Source: CAJBVG01 sp943372995
GTDB taxonomy: Bacteria > Bacteroidota > Bacteroidia > Sphingobacteriales > Sphingobacteriaceae
DNA: 64,000 nt
Assembly: GCA_943372995.1 (NCBI GenBank)
Contig: CALSAQ010000002.1
Coordinates: 248,001 to 312,000, forward strand
Direction of reading: 5' to 3'
In this document: piece after piece, positions 17,312 to 26,287 of the stretch
Position numbering within the stretch: position 1 is the first letter of the stretch
Layout: the number at the start of each line of letters is the position of its first letter
Notes under the pieces: model-generated
What the model was told of the DNA's origin: nothing
The model's database searches: none
What the model saw: the letters and a program-made list of their open reading frames with translations, nothing else
Position numbers and translations under genes: made by a program

Positions 17312-18166
17312 ATGAGAATAGCAATTCTGTTTTTCTTTACAACTATTGTATTTACCTCTTGCTCAAAAGAGGAGAAGTATGATGGTATTGCTAGATATGT
17401 TAACCCTCCAAAGGATTCTGTTGCATTTGCGTATCGCTTGAGTTCGCTTACATATATAAATAAGAATATTTCTGATGATGAATTAACATTCAACTTTACC
17501 TTAGATTCAAGTTTAAGCTATTCGTGGTCGAATATTAAGGTTAAATATCCCAATCAGCAGTTTAGTAAAAATTATACAACGGAATATACTAACGGAAGAT
17601 TGGTGAAATTGTCTACTGTTGGAGCAGGGGGTATTGTCGAAGATTTGATGATAGATTATGTCTATCATAAGGAGACTAAAAAATATTTAGTATCAAGATT
17701 GAGGTATTTTTTCGAGAGCAATCCTTTTGTGTTATCTTTTTTTTACGATTCTGTAAATTTAGTATCAATAAAGAGAAGCCCACTGTATTACTCATCAGGC
17801 AATATTGGGTTCCCCACAGACTCAGTTGCTTTCTGTAAAGGAATCAATATTGGCACATGCTCTTTAGCTACACCTTATTTCGAGTATTCTTATTTAAATA
17901 TTAACAATAGTCTATTTAGAAGTCAGGAGCTTATTCCTATACTCTTGATATTAAAACAGCCTTATCAGAGCAATTTAAAAGAAATTGCTAGTGATTTGCC
18001 TCTCTTATTTAGCAGATCCTACCCATTAGCATTAAATTATCCAAATGCGTATATGGGCTCTTATGATTTTGGTTTAAATAACGATTCTGAACCCTCATTT
18101 TTCTATTTTAAATCACTTTTTGAAACATATTCAAAGGGCTATAATTTTAGCATGAGAATTAATTGA
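17312..18166 (+). CDS. Lipoprotein of unknown function
   Basis: 284 residues. Lipoprotein signal peptide with lipobox FTSC (Cys17) followed by SKEEK. The rest is Tyr/Ser/Asn-rich with alternating beta-strand pattern and no motif I recognise; it resembles the many single-genome DUF lipoproteins of Bacteroidota that are read as RHS-like or cell-surface beta proteins. It sits alone between a terminator and the next lipoprotein gene. A weak -7 element (TTTATTTG) lies about 11 nt upstream. Confidence 0.7.
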   Translation: MRIAILFFFTTIVFTSCSKEEKYDGIARYVNPPKDSVAFAYRLSSLTYINKNISDDELTFNFTLDSSLSYSWSNIKVKYPNQQFSKNYTTEYTNGRLVKLSTVGAGGIVEDLMIDYVYHKETKKYLVSRLRYFFESNPFVLSFFYDSVNLVSIKRSPLYYSSGNIGFPTDSVAFCKGINIGTCSLATPYFEYSYLNINNSLFRSQELIPILLILKQPYQSNLKEIASDLPLLFSRSYPLALNYPNAYMGSYDFGLNNDSEPSFFYFKSLFETYSKGYNFSMRIN

Positions 18167-18228
18167 TTTTTAACACGATTATCTTTTTTTCTAGATAAAA
18201 ATCAAGTATTTTAGCCTGATTTATTTTT

Positions 18229-19746
18229 ATGATAAAAACCTTAAAACTAAGCACAGGGGTGCTCTCATGCATTCTTTTATCTGTTTTCTTAATTTCTTGT
18301 GAAAAAGAAGGTGAGTTGAAACCGAATACAGATCCTGTAACCAATTTGTATTTGTCGAGTATTAATCGCTCTGGCTCCGATAGATTGAATGCCATTGTTG
18401 AAATGAAATGGTCTGGTGAAGATAAAGATGGGTACATCACTGGGTATGAAATTTCTTTTGATAATATCAATTGGTCTTATACTGTTGTTCAAGATTCAAC
18501 TTTCAGATTTACCATCAATAATGGAAGTGATACAACCGATATCGATTTTTATGTGCGTGCGATTGATAACGAAGGAAACAAGGATAAAACTCCTGCGTAT
18601 TTAAAAATCCCTATCAAGAATACAGCTCCAACTATTGTATTAGATGATAACCTGATAAAAGGAGATTCTGTTTACTCCGTATTTTCTATATTCTGGACCG
18701 CAAATGACTTGGATGGTTTTAATACGTTGGATTCTATCTATATCAAAGTAAATAATGGTGAATGGTTCGCCATTGCTAAAAGCTTCAACTTTGCAACATT
18801 TGTTACTGAACAACCAGAAGTAAACGGACCTACTGTTGCAAAAGTGTATGGAGGTAACAATGCATTTAATTTAAACAGAACTATTTCGGGGTTAGTAGTT
18901 GGTGCTCGAAATACAGTTTATGTGAAAGCAAAAGATTTATCTGGTGTAGAAAGTGAACTCGATTCATTAACTCCATTTGTGCTACGTCGCAAAACATCCG
19001 ATTTATTAGTACTTGATGGGTTCAATATTGCAAGCACGCCAAATGCCGACGATGTTTATAAAGTTGCACTTTCTCAATCATACGGCGCTTACGATTACTA
19101 CGATTTTTATCGTCAGAATAAAGGATACTTCCCTAAATTATGGAAGCCTACTTTTTTATTGATGATGAATTTATACGATAAGGTTTTTTGGTACTCCGAC
19201 AATTCTAGATCTGCTACTGCAGGTGGAATGTTGTTGGAAGAAGGATCTTCAGCCATACAAGATTACCTAAACAGTGGAGGGAAAATTTTAATTGCTAGCG
19301 ATTTTGATAACAGTGCAGAAGGAACAACTGCTGGGCCTTTCCCAAGAACATCTCCAGTTTTCCAATATTCAGTAATGGATAGTTTCCAGACCTTCTACGC
19401 CGCGAATCAAAAAGCTACAATGGCAAACGACTCGTTGGTTATTCCAGATGCCATAAATGCAGTTGGTTATCCAATGTTAAAAGTAAATACATTCTCCGAT
19501 GCTATCGATCCGTTCTTCCCTAAGTCGAGTGCTTACGTACTTTATCGTGGGCAGATTCGTAGAGCAAATGGATCTATTAATACTCGAGTACTTTGTGCTA
19601 AAACATTAAATGTAGATAGCAAAACGAATCAAGTGTTTTTTAGTATGGATTTGTATAAGCTGAATGGTGATGGCGATGGAAATGGTCAACAAGATGATTT
19701 GAAAAAGTTTTTCGATAAAGTATTGAAAGACGAATTTAATTGGTAA
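18229..19746 (+). CDS. Lipoprotein with fibronectin-type module and Rossmann-like C-terminal domain
   Basis: 505 residues. Lipobox LISC (Cys24). Residues about 35-130 form a fibronectin type III-like module (VEMKWSGEDKDGYITGYE ... YVRAIDNEGN), a second Ig-like module follows (ISIFWTANDLDGFNT-type region), and from about residue 260 (DLLVLDGFN ... DKVFWYSD ... YLNSGGKILIA) the sequence has the alternating strand/helix pattern of a class I glutamine-amidotransferase-like fold, without an obvious catalytic Cys. Probably anchored in the outer membrane. Upstream of a TonB receptor; separated from it by a 73-bp tandem repeat, so co-transcription is uncertain. Confidence 0.75.
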   Translation: MIKTLKLSTGVLSCILLSVFLISCEKEGELKPNTDPVTNLYLSSINRSGSDRLNAIVEMKWSGEDKDGYITGYEISFDNINWSYTVVQDSTFRFTINNGSDTTDIDFYVRAIDNEGNKDKTPAYLKIPIKNTAPTIVLDDNLIKGDSVYSVFSIFWTANDLDGFNTLDSIYIKVNNGEWFAIAKSFNFATFVTEQPEVNGPTVAKVYGGNNAFNLNRTISGLVVGARNTVYVKAKDLSGVESELDSLTPFVLRRKTSDLLVLDGFNIASTPNADDVYKVALSQSYGAYDYYDFYRQNKGYFPKLWKPTFLLMMNLYDKVFWYSDNSRSATAGGMLLEEGSSAIQDYLNSGGKILIASDFDNSAEGTTAGPFPRTSPVFQYSVMDSFQTFYAANQKATMANDSLVIPDAINAVGYPMLKVNTFSDAIDPFFPKSSAYVLYRGQIRRANGSINTRVLCAKTLNVDSKTNQVFFSMDLYKLNGDGDGNGQQDDLKKFFDKVLKDEFNW

Positions 19747-19747
19747 T

Positions 19748-19880
19748 AACCCTGTGTCCCTGTGACTCTGTGTTAAAGGAAAACTTAATCATAGAGACTC
19801 AGAGGCACAGAGAAAAAATAAACCCTGTGTCCCTGTGACTCTGTGTTAAAGAAAAACTTAATCACAGAGACTCAGAGAAA
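19748..19880. repeat. Tandem 73-bp unit of the CTCTGTG word family, each with an inverted repeat
   Basis: Unit 1 (19748-19820) is repeated almost exactly as unit 2 (from 19821). Each unit runs CCTGTGTCCCTGTGACTC and then returns as ACAGAGACTCAGAG-like sequence, forming a hairpin (CTCTGTGTTAA against TTAATCACAGAG). It starts right after the lipoprotein stop codon and ends about 13 nt before the TonB receptor start. Confidence 0.9.
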
Positions 19881-19892
19881 AGAAATGATAAA

Positions 19893-22703
19893 ATGAAGAA
19901 ACTTTTACTACTACTCACAATTGTCTTTTGTACCATTGAAGCCTTCTCTCAAACAGGAAGCATCAAGGGTAAAATTACAGACAAGAAAACTAAAGAAACC
20001 ATCATTGGTGCTACGGTATCTGTTGTAGGTACTTATCTAGCTGTACCCACCGATGTAAATGGAAACTATGTAATCAATGGTGTGAAACCAGGTGAATACA
20101 CAGTTAAAGTAGTTTACTTAGGATACAAAGAAATAATTTACAATGGAGTAAAAGTAACTTCAGGAGGAACCACTTCTCTTAATTTACAATTAACAGAAGT
20201 AAGTACTGAGATTGGTGTTGTAGAAGTACTCGGACAAAAAACTATTGTTGATTTAGAGTCGGGGAAATCGAGTACAAAAGTAACGTCAGAAGATATCAAA
20301 GACATGAGCGTGAAAGATGTTCAGTCGATTGTAGCTAACCAAGCCGGAGTGAGTCAGAACCCCGATGGTTTACAAATCCGAGGAGGTCGTGTTTACGAAA
20401 CACAATATTTAGTAGACGGTATCAATGCACAAGACCCTTTAGCAGGAACTGGTTTCGGAGTAGAGATTGCCGCTAATGCAATTAATGATATAGAAGTAAT
20501 CACTGGTGGTGTTGGCGCAGAATATGGAGAGGGAACATCAGGAGTAGTATTGACACGTATCAGAGAAGGTTCAGATCGCTATCGTTTTGGCGGTTCTTAC
20601 TACAGAGATAATTTAGGCTTCAACGATAAGTCGCAATGGAATACCGATATGTTAAGTTTATCGGTGAGCGGCCCCGTACCATTTACTAAAAAGAAACTTA
20701 CCTTCTTCAGTAGTTTTAACATGGAGCTAACCGATGAGTTCTTTAAAACACCAGCTAAACAATTACACTCATCATTATTACCAGATAACGATTCGATATG
20801 GGCACCACGTGAAGACAATAAATGGTCGAACACCGTGAAGTTAACCTACAACATTAAACCAGGTCGTAAATTATCTATCTCTAATCAAGCATCATTAAAT
20901 ATTAATCAGAATACACGTTCATTACAAATCATAGGAAACAATGCGGTGGTAACTCCAGGTTATCAGTACCTATTCAGTTTGAACATGGATAATGCAACTA
21001 CTTATACCCATAAATCAAACTTAACAATTATCCAATACTTGAATTTGTTTAGTCCAAAATTGTCGATGGATCTTTCTTTTGCACGACTGTTTACTAACCT
21101 TCGCGCAGATGCTAATGGCCGCCCGTTCCGACCTTCAACGATTGATCAAATTTACGACCCTCAGTCGATAGTGTCGGATCCAGTTACTGTATATAATCCA
21201 AACGACTCTGTAATATTTGTAAATCCTGGTCCAGGTTTGTACAACAACGGAGGAGTATCTACACTATGGCATGATCATTACGCGATAGAGAATACATTTA
21301 AAGTAAAGTTCAATTACACGCCTAATAAAAGTAATTTTATTTCATTTGGTATAGAACATAAGGAACAAGAATACCAATGGGTAGATGTTTCTCGTCCATG
21401 GATAGGTGCTCCAATCATCATCGACGATACCACTACAACAGCATCGAGTAGTATTGGGCAAAGCAATGATATCTGGAAAGTAAAACCAGCAACAGGTGGT
21501 ATTTATGTTCAAGATGAAATGCGTTACAAAGGAATTATATTAAACCTCGGATTACGTTTAAATTACTGGGCACCTGGAAAGTTTGCTGATAATGCAGTAG
21601 CTGATCCTAATGCACCAGTGTTAGATGCTATCAGAGAAAGTTATTTGAATAGTTCTACGGAAATTTTAGGAAGAAGATACAAGTTCAGATTATTACCAAA
21701 ACTTAGAGTGTCGTTCCCAGTATCAGAAAATAATGTATTGTATTTTAACTACGGACACTTAAGTAGATTGCCACATCCTCGCTTTGTTTATGCAGGTTTA
21801 GACCCAGTATATCAAAATAGATCTTTCTTAGCAAATTTAGGAAACCCTGATTTAAATCCAGAGGTTACTGTGTCGTATGAAGTAGGAATTAAAACACAAA
21901 TTACATCGAACTTCGCTATTACGGCTACCGCATTTTACAATGATAAATTTGATTATATCGTAAGTAGAAATATCATTGTAAAAGATCAAACTGGAAGATT
22001 CGTAGAAAAGAATTTCAGTATTAACCAAGACTATGCACGTATTAGAGGATTTGAGATTACATTAAACAGACGTATTCAAAAATATTTATCAGCTACATTT
22101 AGTGCAGCATATCAAATTGCCACAGGTAAATCCAATTCAGCACAAGAGTCGCAATTACAAATCTTACAGAACGGAGCAGTGTCTCCAACTGTAGAGCAAT
22201 ACCTAGCATGGGATCGTCCGCTAGATTTAAAATTATTAGTGATATTTAAACCCGATACTTCTATAAAAATTGCAGGTGTAAGTTTAAATCGCTTCAGAGT
22301 ATTCTTAACATCAACATATAAATCAGGTTTACGATATACACCGTATTACCAAACAGGTACAGCTGCAACAGGCCGACCAATTTATGAAGCTGATGAAAAC
22401 AATCCTTTCTCAGAAATAGGCAGTGCTTGGTGGAACACCGACATTAGATTAACTAGAGATATTCCACTTAAAAAAGGACAATTAATTAGTGTAAGTTTTG
22501 AGGTGAAAAATTTATTCAATAATAAAAATGCAGCAATAATTAATCCGGTTACAGGTAAAGCTTATGAACTTGGAGATCAATTGCCAAATGGATTCCGTGA
22601 TCCAAATTATCCAGATCCACAAGACAATGGTGCTCCTCCATTTAACCCTGCTAGATATCTAACTCCTCGTCAGATGATGTTAGGTTTAACTTGGCAGTTT
22701 TAA
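19893..22703 (+). CDS. TonB-dependent outer-membrane receptor with carboxypeptidase-like regulatory domain
   Basis: 936 residues. Signal peptide ending AFSQ, a CarboxypepD_reg-like domain (about 22-105: GSIKGKITDKKTKETIIGA ... GYKEI), plug domain (about 125-235, with LQIRGGRVYETQYLVDGI), then a 22-stranded barrel ending in LGLTWQF. There is no SusD partner next to it, so it is not a typical glycan-uptake SusC; the downstream genes are a PorV-like barrel and an NHL lipoprotein. The ligand cannot be read from the sequence. Translation start at 19893 gives the signal peptide directly. Confidence 0.92.
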   Translation: MKKLLLLLTIVFCTIEAFSQTGSIKGKITDKKTKETIIGATVSVVGTYLAVPTDVNGNYVINGVKPGEYTVKVVYLGYKEIIYNGVKVTSGGTTSLNLQLTEVSTEIGVVEVLGQKTIVDLESGKSSTKVTSEDIKDMSVKDVQSIVANQAGVSQNPDGLQIRGGRVYETQYLVDGINAQDPLAGTGFGVEIAANAINDIEVITGGVGAEYGEGTSGVVLTRIREGSDRYRFGGSYYRDNLGFNDKSQWNTDMLSLSVSGPVPFTKKKLTFFSSFNMELTDEFFKTPAKQLHSSLLPDNDSIWAPREDNKWSNTVKLTYNIKPGRKLSISNQASLNINQNTRSLQIIGNNAVVTPGYQYLFSLNMDNATTYTHKSNLTIIQYLNLFSPKLSMDLSFARLFTNLRADANGRPFRPSTIDQIYDPQSIVSDPVTVYNPNDSVIFVNPGPGLYNNGGVSTLWHDHYAIENTFKVKFNYTPNKSNFISFGIEHKEQEYQWVDVSRPWIGAPIIIDDTTTTASSSIGQSNDIWKVKPATGGIYVQDEMRYKGIILNLGLRLNYWAPGKFADNAVADPNAPVLDAIRESYLNSSTEILGRRYKFRLLPKLRVSFPVSENNVLYFNYGHLSRLPHPRFVYAGLDPVYQNRSFLANLGNPDLNPEVTVSYEVGIKTQITSNFAITATAFYNDKFDYIVSRNIIVKDQTGRFVEKNFSINQDYARIRGFEITLNRRIQKYLSATFSAAYQIATGKSNSAQESQLQILQNGAVSPTVEQYLAWDRPLDLKLLVIFKPDTSIKIAGVSLNRFRVFLTSTYKSGLRYTPYYQTGTAATGRPIYEADENNPFSEIGSAWWNTDIRLTRDIPLKKGQLISVSFEVKNLFNNKNAAIINPVTGKAYELGDQLPNGFRDPNYPDPQDNGAPPFNPARYLTPRQMMLGLTWQF

Positions 22704-22780
22704 TTAATGTGTTAATGTGTTAATGTGATAATATGTTAATGGACTTCAATACTTACATAATACAAAGTACCTAATACAAA
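22704..22780. repeat. Word-repeat island, TTAATGTG and TAATACAA words
   Basis: Begins immediately after the TonB-receptor stop: four copies of an 8-bp word (TTAATGTG, TTAATGTG, ATAATATG, TTAATGGA), then a second word (CATAATACAAAGTAC, CTAATACAAA). Different word from other islands but the same architecture. Confidence 0.65.
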
Positions 22781-22793
22781 AAAAGATACTTGA

Positions 22794-23795
22794 ATGAAAA
22801 GATATATAATAACGATTTTAATATTACTTAGTGCTAGAGTGGCTAGTGCGCAATTGATTCCTAATCTTGGGGGCCAGCGTGCAGGTACTGCCGCTTTTAC
22901 TTTTTTGAAAATAAGTAATAGTCCACGACAAACTGCTTTGGCAGGTACCGGTATTGCAATGCCTGGAGATGGTTATGCTGCGAACATCAACCCTGCAACG
23001 ATGGTAGATGTTAAACAAACTACTGTTGCCTTGTCGAGTGCTTTATATTTTTCTGATATGCAGAATGCATACTTAAGTGTGATTTATCCTACGAAGAAAT
23101 ACAGCATATTGAGTTTTCAGATGCAATCGTTTAGGTCGGATGCAATGGAAGTGAGAACAGAGTTCCAACCTATGGGTACAGGCCAATATTTTTATACACA
23201 GAACTTAGCAATTGGTGGTAGTTACGCAAAAATCTTATCTGATTATTTTAGTTACGGTGTAAGTTTAAAATACATCTACGAAGGTATAGATCAATATACA
23301 GTTCATTCGGGGATGATTGACTTAGGATTTTTATATAAAACTGATTTTAAAGATTTACGCTTCGCCGTGTTCTTGAATAATTTTGGAGTAAACACCAAAA
23401 TAGATGGAGAAACAAAATCATTAACTACGTTTAGTAGCAACAATCCTGATATTAACAACTACGCTGCTCCAACATTATTTAAAATGGGACTTTCATTCGT
23501 TCCATATAAAGATGCCAGAAATAGTATTCTTGTCGCTACAGAATTACATCACCCTAACGATAATTCAGAAAACATTAGACTAGGAGTGGAGTATGCATGG
23601 ATGAATTTATTATCTGTTAGGGCAGGGTATAAGATTGGAGTGAAAGATTCTTCTTTACCAACCTTCGGTGTTGGATTAAGAACACGTGCTGGTCGTCACC
23701 CATTAAGAGTTGATTACGCTGCAGATCCTCACCCTTACTTAGGATTCACACAGCAAATAGGTTTACAGTTATCATTAAACAAAGAGGGAAGATAA
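22794..23795 (+). CDS. PorV/PorQ-family outer-membrane protein
   Basis: 333 residues. Signal peptide ending VASAQ, then AFTFLKISNSPRQTALAGT, the N-terminal signature of the PorV/PorQ (UPF0164-like) family of FadL-fold barrels, with NINPATM shortly after. PorV proteins receive T9SS cargo from the translocon and hand it to the sortase complex; many paralogues instead pair with particular surface systems. Here it sits between a TonB receptor and an NHL lipoprotein whose ATG follows its stop by 1 nt. Role in sorting versus a dedicated surface complex cannot be decided from sequence. Confidence 0.85.
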   Translation: MKRYIITILILLSARVASAQLIPNLGGQRAGTAAFTFLKISNSPRQTALAGTGIAMPGDGYAANINPATMVDVKQTTVALSSALYFSDMQNAYLSVIYPTKKYSILSFQMQSFRSDAMEVRTEFQPMGTGQYFYTQNLAIGGSYAKILSDYFSYGVSLKYIYEGIDQYTVHSGMIDLGFLYKTDFKDLRFAVFLNNFGVNTKIDGETKSLTTFSSNNPDINNYAAPTLFKMGLSFVPYKDARNSILVATELHHPNDNSENIRLGVEYAWMNLLSVRAGYKIGVKDSSLPTFGVGLRTRAGRHPLRVDYAADPHPYLGFTQQIGLQLSLNKEGR

Positions 23796-23796
23796 G

Positions 23797-24999
23797 ATGT
23801 CGATAAGAAAATATATATTCTCGTTATGTGTACTCTCTGTGGTATTTTCTTCATGTGAAAAACCATTTGGAGATAAAACAGATTTAGGCTTTATTGATGT
23901 GCCTAATTACAATGAGCAACCTATAGCCTTCGTTCCTATTCTCCCAGAAATTAGATTGGCAGATAATCCTGTAGACATTACAGTAGGTTACGATGAATTG
24001 ATTTATGTTGCCGACCAACAAGCTGGTAAAGTAATAGCATTCGACCAATCGGGTAGAAAAGTTGGAGAAAAATCTATACCTGGCGCCAAAGCACTTGCAA
24101 TGGATAGAAGCTTAGAGTTATTAGTCATTGGAACCAAAGACACAGTTATTAACGGACAAAATTATACACTTGACGCTATATACCGTTTGAAGTTGATTAC
24201 CAATAATGGTTACGGAATTAGTAATGCGATAATTACTAAAACTGTTGCTCATCCATTTTACATTAGAAATATATTTACTGCATCTGATACGGCAACACAT
24301 CTACATGGAATTAGTATCATGGCCGATAACAAATATTACGTAACTCGTACAGGGCCTTCTAATAATCCGATACAAACTGGTGGTCCAGATAATGCAGTTA
24401 TTCTATTTAATCAAAATGATAAATTTGAGAATAGCGTAAATGTTTCTACGGAACAAGGTTTAATTTCTGATTATTTTAAAAACCCATTTGCTATCTCAAC
24501 TTTAGCGAAAGGTCCTCAAAGTAATATCGTGAAGCAAGGAGGTGATTTCTTGTTTACATCATTGTCTTCAAGCACTACAATTAAAGCACAATACATCAGA
24601 TTTGAATCATCTGAATTTGGTTCTTCGTATAGCCTAAATACATCATTAGCAGGACAAGATACCAGCAAGGCAGATGGATTTATGTATACCCCGAATAAGT
24701 TCTCACAACCAAAAGGTATTACCATAGCAGGCGATGGAAGTAATTATATTTTCGTAACCGACTCTCAAAAAGATTCTGTATATCTATTTACTCTTACCGG
24801 TTTAGAAGGAGTACCTCCTCCTGCAGGATATACATCAAAGAAAAACATAAAAGTTTCTTTTGGTGGAACAGGTTCTGGAGCGAAACAATTTAGAGGTCCT
24901 ACAGCTGTAGCTTATTACGATAATATATTATACATCTGCGATACAGGTAACGATAGAATTGTACGATACAAATTGAGTACAGAATTCGATAATAATTAG
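23797..24999 (+). CDS. NHL-repeat beta-propeller lipoprotein
   Basis: 400 residues. Lipobox FSSC (Cys20). The body consists of about six NHL/propeller blades, seen as repeats of the type NPVDITVGYDELIYVADQQAGKV, GITIAGDGSNYIFVTDS and GPTAVAYYDNILYICDTGNDR. Such lipoproteins are usually surface-exposed binding or scaffold proteins. Its start is 1 nt after the PorV-like stop and 6 nt before the next gene, so all belong to one transcript with the TonB receptor. Substrate unknown. Confidence 0.85.
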   Translation: MSIRKYIFSLCVLSVVFSSCEKPFGDKTDLGFIDVPNYNEQPIAFVPILPEIRLADNPVDITVGYDELIYVADQQAGKVIAFDQSGRKVGEKSIPGAKALAMDRSLELLVIGTKDTVINGQNYTLDAIYRLKLITNNGYGISNAIITKTVAHPFYIRNIFTASDTATHLHGISIMADNKYYVTRTGPSNNPIQTGGPDNAVILFNQNDKFENSVNVSTEQGLISDYFKNPFAISTLAKGPQSNIVKQGGDFLFTSLSSSTTIKAQYIRFESSEFGSSYSLNTSLAGQDTSKADGFMYTPNKFSQPKGITIAGDGSNYIFVTDSQKDSVYLFTLTGLEGVPPPAGYTSKKNIKVSFGGTGSGAKQFRGPTAVAYYDNILYICDTGNDRIVRYKLSTEFDNN

Positions 25000-25005
25000 T
25001 AGCAG

Positions 25006-25671
25006 ATGAATATTTTTTATGAAGATAATCACCTCATTGCTGTAAATAAACCTTCAGGAACTCTGGTGCAAATCGACCAGTCGGGCGATGTTTCATTAGA
25101 AATACTGGTTAAAGAGTATATCAAAGAAAAATATAATAAACCTGGCGAAGTCTTTCTTGGAGTAATCCACAGAATAGACAGGCCCGTAAGTGGTTTGGTT
25201 CTCATGGCTCGTACGAGTAAGGCTTTAGAAAGAATGAACAAAGCCTTTAAAGATAGAGAAGTACAAAAAACGTATTTGGCAGTAGTAAGAAATAGACCAG
25301 CAAAAGATCAAGGTGCTCTGATTCATTGGCTTACTCGCGATCAGAGTAAGGGAATTACTAAAGCTCATGCTAAAGAAGTGAATGGCTCTCAACGTGCAGA
25401 ATTACATTATAAAATTCTTTCAGAAATAAATGGGTTCTATTTGTTAGAAATAAAACCCATTACTGGACGAACACATCAAATACGCGTGCAATTAGCCTCG
25501 ATGAATTGCCCGATAGTGGGTGATAATAAATATGGATACCCTAGAGGGAATAAAGACAAAAGCATTTGCTTACACTCTTATAAACTTTCATTTACACACC
25601 CAGTTACTAAGGAGCAAATGGAGTTAAAAGCTGAACTTCCTCAAGATGATTTTTGGCAAAAATTTGTTTAG
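25006..25671 (+). CDS. RluA-family RNA pseudouridine synthase
   Basis: 221 residues, short for the family because there is no S4 domain. Motifs: LIAVNKPSG near the start, HRIDRPVSGLVL with the catalytic Asp58, QKTYLAVV, GRTHQIRVQLA and CLHSYKLSF. Converts uridine to pseudouridine in tRNA or rRNA; the exact target cannot be told for this subfamily. It begins 6 nt after the NHL lipoprotein, so it probably shares the end of that transcript although its function is unrelated. Converges with the DHFR-like gene 6 nt downstream. Confidence 0.93.
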   Translation: MNIFYEDNHLIAVNKPSGTLVQIDQSGDVSLEILVKEYIKEKYNKPGEVFLGVIHRIDRPVSGLVLMARTSKALERMNKAFKDREVQKTYLAVVRNRPAKDQGALIHWLTRDQSKGITKAHAKEVNGSQRAELHYKILSEINGFYLLEIKPITGRTHQIRVQLASMNCPIVGDNKYGYPRGNKDKSICLHSYKLSFTHPVTKEQMELKAELPQDDFWQKFV

Positions 25672-25677
25672 CAAATA

Positions 25678-26202
25678 TTATTTGCAAACATATTTTATTT
25701 GAACTAAACCGGTATCAAACGATTTACTTTCTATCAATTTCCATTGTTGTTCTGCGATGCCACTTTGAAATAGTCGAATCCCATCACCTATAGTTGTAGG
25801 AATAATAGAAACAATCATTTCGTCAATTAATTTCTGTTTTAACAATTCGTTCACAAGTTTAGCGCCACCATCAACAAAAATGTTTTTGCCATCTCTCGAT
25901 TTTAAATCGTGAATTAATGAAGGTAATTCTCCAGTATAGAACAATATATTTCCTATCTGTGCTTTTGGGGTACGTGTTATTACATACGTTTCTTTGTCGG
26001 CATGCGGAAATTCCGGGACTAAGGTGAGTACCTTATCGTATGTTTTTCTGCCCAATATAACAGTGTCTATTCCTTGGATAAAATCCGAATAGCCATAATC
26101 TTCTCCATCTTTCTCCACTACAGATAAAAATGAAATGTCGTCGTCGTTTTTAGCAATATAGCCATCTATACTGCATGCAATGTATAATATTACTTTTCTC
26201 AT
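25678..26202 (-). CDS. Dihydrofolate reductase family protein (RibD C-terminal-like)
   Basis: 174 residues with the RibD_C/DHFR-like fold: SIDGYIAKNDDD at the N-terminus, VILGRKTYD (NADPH contact), YVITRTPKA, GKNIFVDGGAKLVNELL and DEMIVSIIPTTIGDG. These proteins form a stand-alone group (YwjB/YyaP-like) whose substrate is usually unknown; it is not a typical folA. Monocistronic, convergent with the pseudouridine synthase. Confidence 0.88.
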   Translation of the reverse strand: MRKVILYIACSIDGYIAKNDDDISFLSVVEKDGEDYGYSDFIQGIDTVILGRKTYDKVLTLVPEFPHADKETYVITRTPKAQIGNILFYTGELPSLIHDLKSRDGKNIFVDGGAKLVNELLKQKLIDEMIVSIIPTTIGDGIRLFQSGIAEQQWKLIESKSFDTGLVQIKYVCK

Positions 26203-26287
26203 GTTTTTTAGGTAAAGAACAATATTAGCAAAAAAACGCCATATGTAAAATATGAAGGCTTTTTGTTATCTTGTAGTATAATTTAGG

